From Nemertoderma westbladi (lineage: Eukaryota > Xenacoelomorpha > Nemertodermatida > Nemertodermatidae), in the NCBI GenBank assembly GCA_032718475.1, contig JAUCBJ010000331.1, positions 1-64,000 on the forward strand: a DNA stretch of 64,000 nucleotides, in the 5' to 3' direction. The first letter of the stretch is position 1. Each line of letters starts with the position of its first letter. Under the pieces are notes generated by a model. The model was not told the DNA's origin. It ran no database searches and worked only from the letters and a program-made list of their open reading frames with translations. A program made the position numbers and the translations under genes. Positions 58,569-64,000 of this stretch are shown in pieces.

Positions 58569-59693
58569 GACATCCTAAAAGGATCCTTGTTCAACCTCAC
58601 TAAGTTCCAGTCCAGCTCCGAGGAATTCATGAAAGCCATAGAAGACAAGCAACCAGAGTCGACCATGGACAACCCCACAACAGCAAAGGGACAGGATCTG
58701 GCGAACAAGAGAGTTGAGTCTCAGCAAAAGGCACTAGGGATCGTGTGGTCCCGGGAAATGGACGAGTTGGAGTATCAACTGAGCCAAGAGGGTGCAGAGA
58801 TCCACACTAAGCGGGGCTATGTATCGTACATAGCAAGGATATATGATCCCCTAGGCCTAGCATCCCCACTGTTAGTCACGGGGAAGCAACTATTAAAGAA
58901 AGTATACAAGTTAAAGGATGAATGGGATACAGAAGTCCCGGAAGAAATAAGTAGACAGTGGAGCAAGTGGACGTGGAGTCTAGAGGAGATGGGGACGTAC
59001 AGCATGCCACGCGTGTATTTCCCGGACGGAGACATGACGGACCTGGATCTACACATGTTTTCCGATGCATCTTTGGAAGCATATGGAGCGGCACTTTATT
59101 TGGTACAGCGAAAGGGGGCTCATAAGCCCAGACTTGCATTTAGTAAAGCAAAGTTGACGCCACCAGATTCAGCATCAGTGCCGAAACTCGAGCTGACAGC
59201 TGCGAGGTTAGGAGCAAGGGCCACAGCTTACTTGAGGGACACTATACCTAACATAGTGGAGACACACTACTGGACGGACTCCATGGTTGTGTTAGGGTGG
59301 CTACATAACGAGAAGACGAGATACCCTATATTCGTCGCGAATAGGATAAACGAGATAAGGGCGACGACTGACCTAGAAAGGTGGCATTATTGCCCTACCG
59401 ACGAGATTCCAGCAGATCTGTTATCGAGGCGCGTTGCACGCTGCACCTTTTCGAAGAAGGAAGAGTTGTGGCAACACGGGCCACACTTCCTTAATGATAG
59501 ATCAGCATGGCCACCAATGAGGAAGGTGGACCCTGGCTCAGAGGAAGTAGTAGCAGAAGAGGAGGGGAAAGATCCAGAAGGGGAAGAGATATATAGCCAG
59601 TTGGAGAGGGAGATCAAGGAAGTGCCACCGAGATCAGAAGATCCATGTGATAATCCAACAGATAGGTTTCTCAGTTACAGCTCCAGCTGGTAG
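58569..59693 (+). pseudogene. pol: Element 2 RT thumb and RNase H
   Basis: Same frame, after the TGA. It reads KSxLFNLTKFxSS-like thumb sequence, IYDPLGLASPLLVTGKQLLK, then RNase H with FSDASLEAYGAALYL, KLELTAARLG, YWTDSMVVLGWL and EIPADLLSRR, the D-E-D-D residues all being present. The frame ends at TAG 59691-59693, but the protein continues in another frame (QLVAYWRAYGDFLRG), showing a frameshift just before 59690. Confidence 0.85.
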
Positions 59694-60655
59694 CATATTG
59701 GAGGGCCTACGGGGATTTCCTTAGGGGAGTTGGCAAGGATGCCAAAAGGAAACCAACCATCGATCTGGAAGGAGCGGCTATAGCCATAATGCGATACGAG
59801 CAAAGAAAGGAGTACGCTGACGAAGTGGACAGAGTTAGCAAGCAACAACACCTTCGTCGAGACAGCGAACTCAAAACGCTGTCCCCGCAGTTGAACGAGG
59901 ACGGGATTCTGGTGATGAATTCCAGAGTGGTGAACAATAACAGCTTAGTTATCCCACCAAAACCCATAATAATCCCCAATAAATCACCAATAGTCCACCA
60001 GATCATATGGGACTCGCATAAATCGATACTACACGGAGGCACGAATCAGATACGAAGATACGAAGGACCTTCTGGATCACCCAACTTAGGAAGAAGGTGA
60101 AGGCGGTAGTGGGGCAGTGCCAGACCTGCCGACGGACGAGAAAGGAGAGGGCCGTACAGGAGATGGCGCCATTACCGGCCAACAGAGTGAGACAACACGA
60201 CCCGCCATTCACGCACTGCGGCGTGGACATGTTCGTGCCGATTAAGATAAAGGTGATGCGGCATACGGAGAAACGCTACGGCATTATCTTTGTCTGCAAC
60301 AACACAAGAGCGGTGGGAATAGAACTTGCGCAGGGCTACGGCATCGGCATTTATTAATGCCTTAGAAAGATTTGTAAGCCACAAAGGGGGAACACTCAAG
60401 GTGATATATTCAGATAATGGGACCAACTTCGTGTGAGCGGAGAATGAGTTGAAGAAGGGTGACTTGGTAATCGTCACTGACGACACAATTTTCAATAACC
60501 AATGGAGACTAGCGAGAGTGGTAGATACTTACCCCGACGAGGGCGGAAGAGTCCGGTTGTTGGAAGTGAGGATAGGAGGCAAGATAGGGGCCAAAGATAG
60601 GAAGACATACAGGAGGGCTGTGGGAAAGTGCTGCCTATTGGAAGGGGCACCTTAG
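59694..60655 (+). pseudogene. pol: Element 2 integrase remnants
   Basis: Three frames are needed. About 59680-60060 holds the pre-integrase region and the first HH of the zinc finger (HKSILHGG). About 60058-60340 holds CQTCRR, LPANRV and FTHCGVDMFVP (first catalytic Asp). About 60340-60655 holds FINALERFV, SDNGTNF (second Asp), a TGA at 60434-60436 and then the C-terminal domain GDLVIVTDD...WRLARVVDTYPDEGG. From DNGTNF to GDLVIV is 48 bp here against 522 bp in element 1, so about 474 bp including the third catalytic residue is deleted. The element cannot make its own integrase. Confidence 0.85.
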
Positions 60656-61912
60656 AGTTTAGATGTCCAATATGTTGGACTGAGGGGGGTGGAATGAGGG
60701 CAAGACGCCCTTCCCACACACCAAAAAACACAAAAAAATAATAAAATAAGAAGTGAGATAGTAGAAAGTTAGAAAGTAATAGTAGTAGATAATAAGATAG
60801 TAAGTAGCACTAGTTAGAAGTTAGGGAGTGTGGTATATAGACATACCACGAGAGTAGTAGCAGGGTACATAGTACCGGAGTAGTAGGGTACATAGTACCG
60901 TAAGAAGCTAGAAGTTAAAAGTTAGGGAGTGTGGTATATTATTGACATACCACGAGAGTAGTAGCGGGGTACATAGTACCGGAGTAGTAGGGTACATAGT
61001 ACCATTAGTAGTAGTTAGAAGTTAGGGAGTGTGGTATATGGACATACCACGAGAGTAGTAGCAGGGTACATAGTACCGGAGTAGCAGGGTACATAGTACC
61101 GTTAGTAGTAGTTAGAAGTTAGAGAGTGTGGTATATAGACATACCACGAGAGTAGTAACAGGGTACATAGTACCGGGGTAGCAGGGTACATAGTACCGTA
61201 AGAGGCAGAGGTTAGAAGTTAGGGAGTGTGGTATATAGACATACCACGAGAGTAATAGTAGGGTACATAGTACCGTAAGAGTTAGAAATTAGAGTTAGTA
61301 GAAGTTAGTAGTAAGAGAGTAGAGAGTATGGTATATAGGTATACCATAAGATTAGTAGTAGGGTACATAGTACCGTAGAGGCTGTGGGCATTGAGAGCGC
61401 CCTGAAAGGGAGAGGGGGGCATATGGGTACAGCAGGATAGACCGTGTAGGCCGCACGAGACAGACTACTGTACTGCACAGCCCATAGTGTAAGTCTAGGA
61501 TGTTTGTTACAGTGCCAGGAAGTTGCCTGGTATGAAACTAGCACAGTAGAGAATAGCTAGTTTTCCCTGTATACAAACTACAGGGGTTATCTAGGTAGAA
61601 ATAACCCACCATAACCAATAATAGCACACTAAGAGAGAATAAAATAGTATTAGGAGCAAAATTTAATAAATTACGGCAACAGTAGGCAAAGGATTCTAGA
61701 ATCATAATTAAAGTAACGGACAGATTTGTAAAATTTAGGAAAATTGGCACTTTGGGGGACGTATAGGTATACTTAAAATTATACCACAAAATTAGGGTTT
61801 TTAGGAGGTAGGCCATTACTGAACAAATACACACCATCTTATTAAACGTCACTCATCTAATTGAGCCTTGGTAAGGCACCACCAATAAGGTGAGCGCGCA
61901 AGAAAGTTCGTA
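60656..61912 (+). repeat. Element 2 pol-ORF3 interval: six tandem hairpin-bearing repeats
   Basis: Units of about 90-100 bp run from about 60812 to 61375. Each has a stem GTGGTAT...ATACCAC (60830-60849, 60931-60953, 61031-61050, 61128-61147, 61228-61247; the variant ATGGTAT...ATACCAT lies within 61327-61348). Each also has one or two GGTACATAGTACC mini-palindromes. A purine-rich tract GAGGGGGGTGGAATGAGGG at about 60680 could be a polypurine tract. The rest, to 61912, is AT-rich and non-coding. Confidence 0.8.
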
Positions 61913-63001
61913 ATGGTGGAGAGACTAGTTAAGAAGAGAAAGATGGAGAGGAGTGGAAAGGAGATACTAGTGGACTTCACGCAAAGGCATCCGGAGGAAA
62001 GGACGAGGGAATACTACAAGCCGCTACTGAAGGGTCACAAAGTGCGAGCGCTGCAGGACCACTTTAGGGAGATGCACTAGAGAGGACTGGTCGGGACCTA
62101 CAGGATGCCGTCGTTGGACAACGCGATCCTCGAGGATTTTCGCTACATAGTGAAGGGAGACGAAGTGAAGTTCGGGATACCGAAGTATCCGGGGGAACCA
62201 CCGAGAAATGAATGGAGGAGGTTTGTAGAGTCTGTGAGTAGGGGTGGATATGGATACATGGTCCTAGACGACGAAGGGACTGTGGAGGATGACGAGGGCT
62301 CAAGAAGAGGGTCGGTGGGATCAGCTAGAACCCTACTACTGCATTTGGCCTCGCCAAATGGAGACATCTTTCTATTCGATCTGGGAACCTATGGGAAGAA
62401 GAGCGGGCCGAAGTTAAACCGGTTGCCAAGGGCGGAGCAGGACCTAGTGAGGGAGAAGACTACAGTGAAGGTGGGATCGGCGATCCGCGACGACGCGGAG
62501 AGGATCGTTGGACCGGAAACTCCCAACCTCCTGGACATGCAAGCGGTCTATATGGCCATGATGGGGCCAGACGGGTTGGGATTGGTAGAGAACACAGTAC
62601 ATTGCGGAGCAGTGGCGATAGGTCAGCTCATGGGGCTCGTCTGCCACAAGCCGATGGACTGGGGTAAGTTCCGGGAGGAGTACGGAGCGGAACTGGTGAA
62701 CTCGCTGAAATGGGGAGTGAGGCCAGGGAAACAGGAGGTGTACCAGTTCCGAAGGGGAGCGATAAAGATATATCAGAAGAGATATATCCTACAGGAGGAT
62801 TGGATAATGATAGGTTTACTAAACCTATTCATGGCCGTGGTTATCGGAGGAGAGCCAACAGCGTTTCTGCTATCAGGAGCACCTCTAAACTACAGAAGAG
62901 CCTTTAACCCTGTAAAAGCTTCTGTGGGATATAACTGGCCCCTTTTGCTTCGCAATCCAGTTTCCCCCCAGGCGCTGGAATACTCTAAAAAGGTTCTCTA
63001 A
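61913..63001 (+). pseudogene. Element 2 third ORF: DEDDy exonuclease-like protein with one in-frame stop
   Basis: The frame opens at ATG 61913 with a basic ~55-residue start, meets TAG at 62078-62080, and continues in phase to 63001; an internal ATG at 62105 gives 298 residues. Numbered from 62105 it shows YMVLDDEG (D55-x-E57), LLLHLASPNGDIFLFDL, VKVGSAIRDDAERI (D129/D130), NLLDMQ (D144), SLKWGVRPG (the SxW..RP segment of RNase D-like folds) and YILQEDW (Y227-x3-E231). The block before D-x-E (EWRRFVESVSR) aligns with element 1 (FWETFRQSVYR). No zinc knuckles follow; the last ~40 residues look unrelated, so the 3' end may be truncated. It is the counterpart of element 1's third ORF. Confidence 0.6.
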
Positions 63002-64000
63002 CTGTATATATATTCCCCTCGCCCGCAAGGTACCGTTACAGGTGTTTTAACGGACATAAAAGTCATTCTGCTATATACGTGTTTTAGCGGACATGGTAAG
63101 GCAAAAAACCTGCAATGCACCAAATACCTTTCACAGCTTAGCCGTGATGATTCATATTACGACATCTAACAGCTGGTTGCTGACATGGAAACAGCCATTG
63201 GATGCATGGTTCTTTGTTTGGCTTGAGCCAATCAGAGCGTTTTTTCCTGTCGACGTGTAGCTTTTCGGCCGATCATAAGGAGAGTGTTCAGTCTTACTGT
63301 TTTTACTTGATACTTTGTTGTTATTGCTGTCTAAGCTAGAAACACCGGCTCTAAGAACTCTAGTAAAACTGCTTAGATTATAGAAAGTATAACTGTTACC
63401 GGCGGTGTTACCTCACTTAATTTAACTGCACTAATCATATTGTTTGTACTGCTATTTACCGTCAGTTATTAATTGTATCTATTTGTTGATGGAAATATTG
63501 CTCTTTGGAGAATACGGATAAATCACCCAAAATTCCCAATTTTCTTGATACACTACAGGTTAGGGGCCGTCCAAGTATGACGTCAGCACTTTAGGGGGGG
63601 TAGGGGGGTTGGGAAAATCTGATGACGTGCTGATGAGGGGAGGGGAGGGGGTCAGCCAAAATCTGACGTCAGCATGTTCATTTATAGGTGCTAGAAGAGA
63701 TATAGCAGAAGAGTAAATAGCTTGCCTATTTTAATTGTTCGAAGGCCCCTACTGCCCTAGCACAACCTTCTGTTTCAGTTACCAGTCACCATGTTTCAGT
63801 GATTAGGACGCGTGCTACTGGGGTACTGCGGTACTGGGGTTCGCCTGAAAATGAAACATCTTCATAATAAAAAAAAATAAAATAAAAAAATTTTTGTAAT
63901 AAACTATTAAGTTTATTACAAATTTTTTTTTAATCTGATTTAGGGGGGGGGGGGGGGGTCAACGCCTATCTGATGACATCTGATTTAGGGGAGGGAGGGG
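63002..64000. other. Gene-free right flank with G-tracts and a palindrome
   Basis: About 63170-63320 resembles 310-475 in inverted orientation. From 63563, GGGGCCGTCCAAG, TGACGTCAGCA and long G-runs alternate (63590-63665 and 63943-64000), the look of an interspersed repeat. TTTGTAATAAAC (63893-63904) and GTTTATTACAAA (63911-63922) form a 12-bp palindrome extended by A/T runs. Confidence 0.45.

Overview
This is a eukaryotic nuclear window from a metazoan, most likely a marine invertebrate (I cannot name the taxon). The grounds are spliceosomal introns, an HMGB-type gene, a split cyclin-dependent kinase subunit gene, AT-rich non-coding DNA with many G/C homopolymers, and BEL/Pao LTR retrotransposons, which are confined to animals. 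Most of the window is repeats and mobile DNA; I can support only two host genes.

Layout. 1-1264: AT-rich flank. 1265-1798: intact two-box HMGB-like gene in one open exon. 2119-2826: decayed LINE pol on the minus strand. 2.8-10.4 kb: no genes; it holds a foldback repeat (3.9-4.3 kb), a near-perfect 24-bp array (4.72-5.04 kb), an old ~160-bp triplication (8.2-8.7 kb) and a MITE-like palindrome (10.04-10.31 kb). 11177-35166: a complete three-exon CKS1 gene (90 aa). 36.07-36.31 kb: retroelement fragment. 37.5-43.5 kb: 16-bp satellite. 43.58-54.3 kb: BEL/Pao element 1 with intact gag, pol and a third ORF. 55.9-63.0 kb: related but broken BEL/Pao element 2, also with a third ORF. 63.0-64.0 kb: G-rich and palindromic flank.

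The most striking object is CKS1 intron 2 (22,778 bp). Its first ~7.5 kb is a 38-bp array of exactly 197 register-perfect units, the first of which is the real 3' end of exon 2. Each unit is the last 30 exon bases (codons [10 protein letters not shown]) plus the first 8 intron bases (GTGAGTGA), so about 196 further consensus CAG|GTGAGT donors follow the true one with no spacer. The three common sequence variants in the array are all synonymous in the CKS1 frame. The array abuts ~15 kb of a 20-bp satellite whose sense strand repeats TACTTACCT, identical to part of the U1 snRNA 5' end and complementary to splice donors. One intron transcript would therefore carry ~196 donors followed by several hundred anti-donors. 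Any use of a downstream donor creates a premature stop. Exon 1's donor is also duplicated, 15 bp apart.

The second notable object is the third ORF shared by the two BEL/Pao elements. Both copies show the motif order of a DEDDy-type 3'-5' exonuclease (RNase D/WRN-like): D-x-E, then an (I/V)KxGSxI...D block, then a D, then Y-x3-E in place of the usual Y-x3-D. In element 1 this is followed by CCHC zinc knuckles. In both elements the pol-ORF3 interval is filled with tandem, structure-prone repeats.
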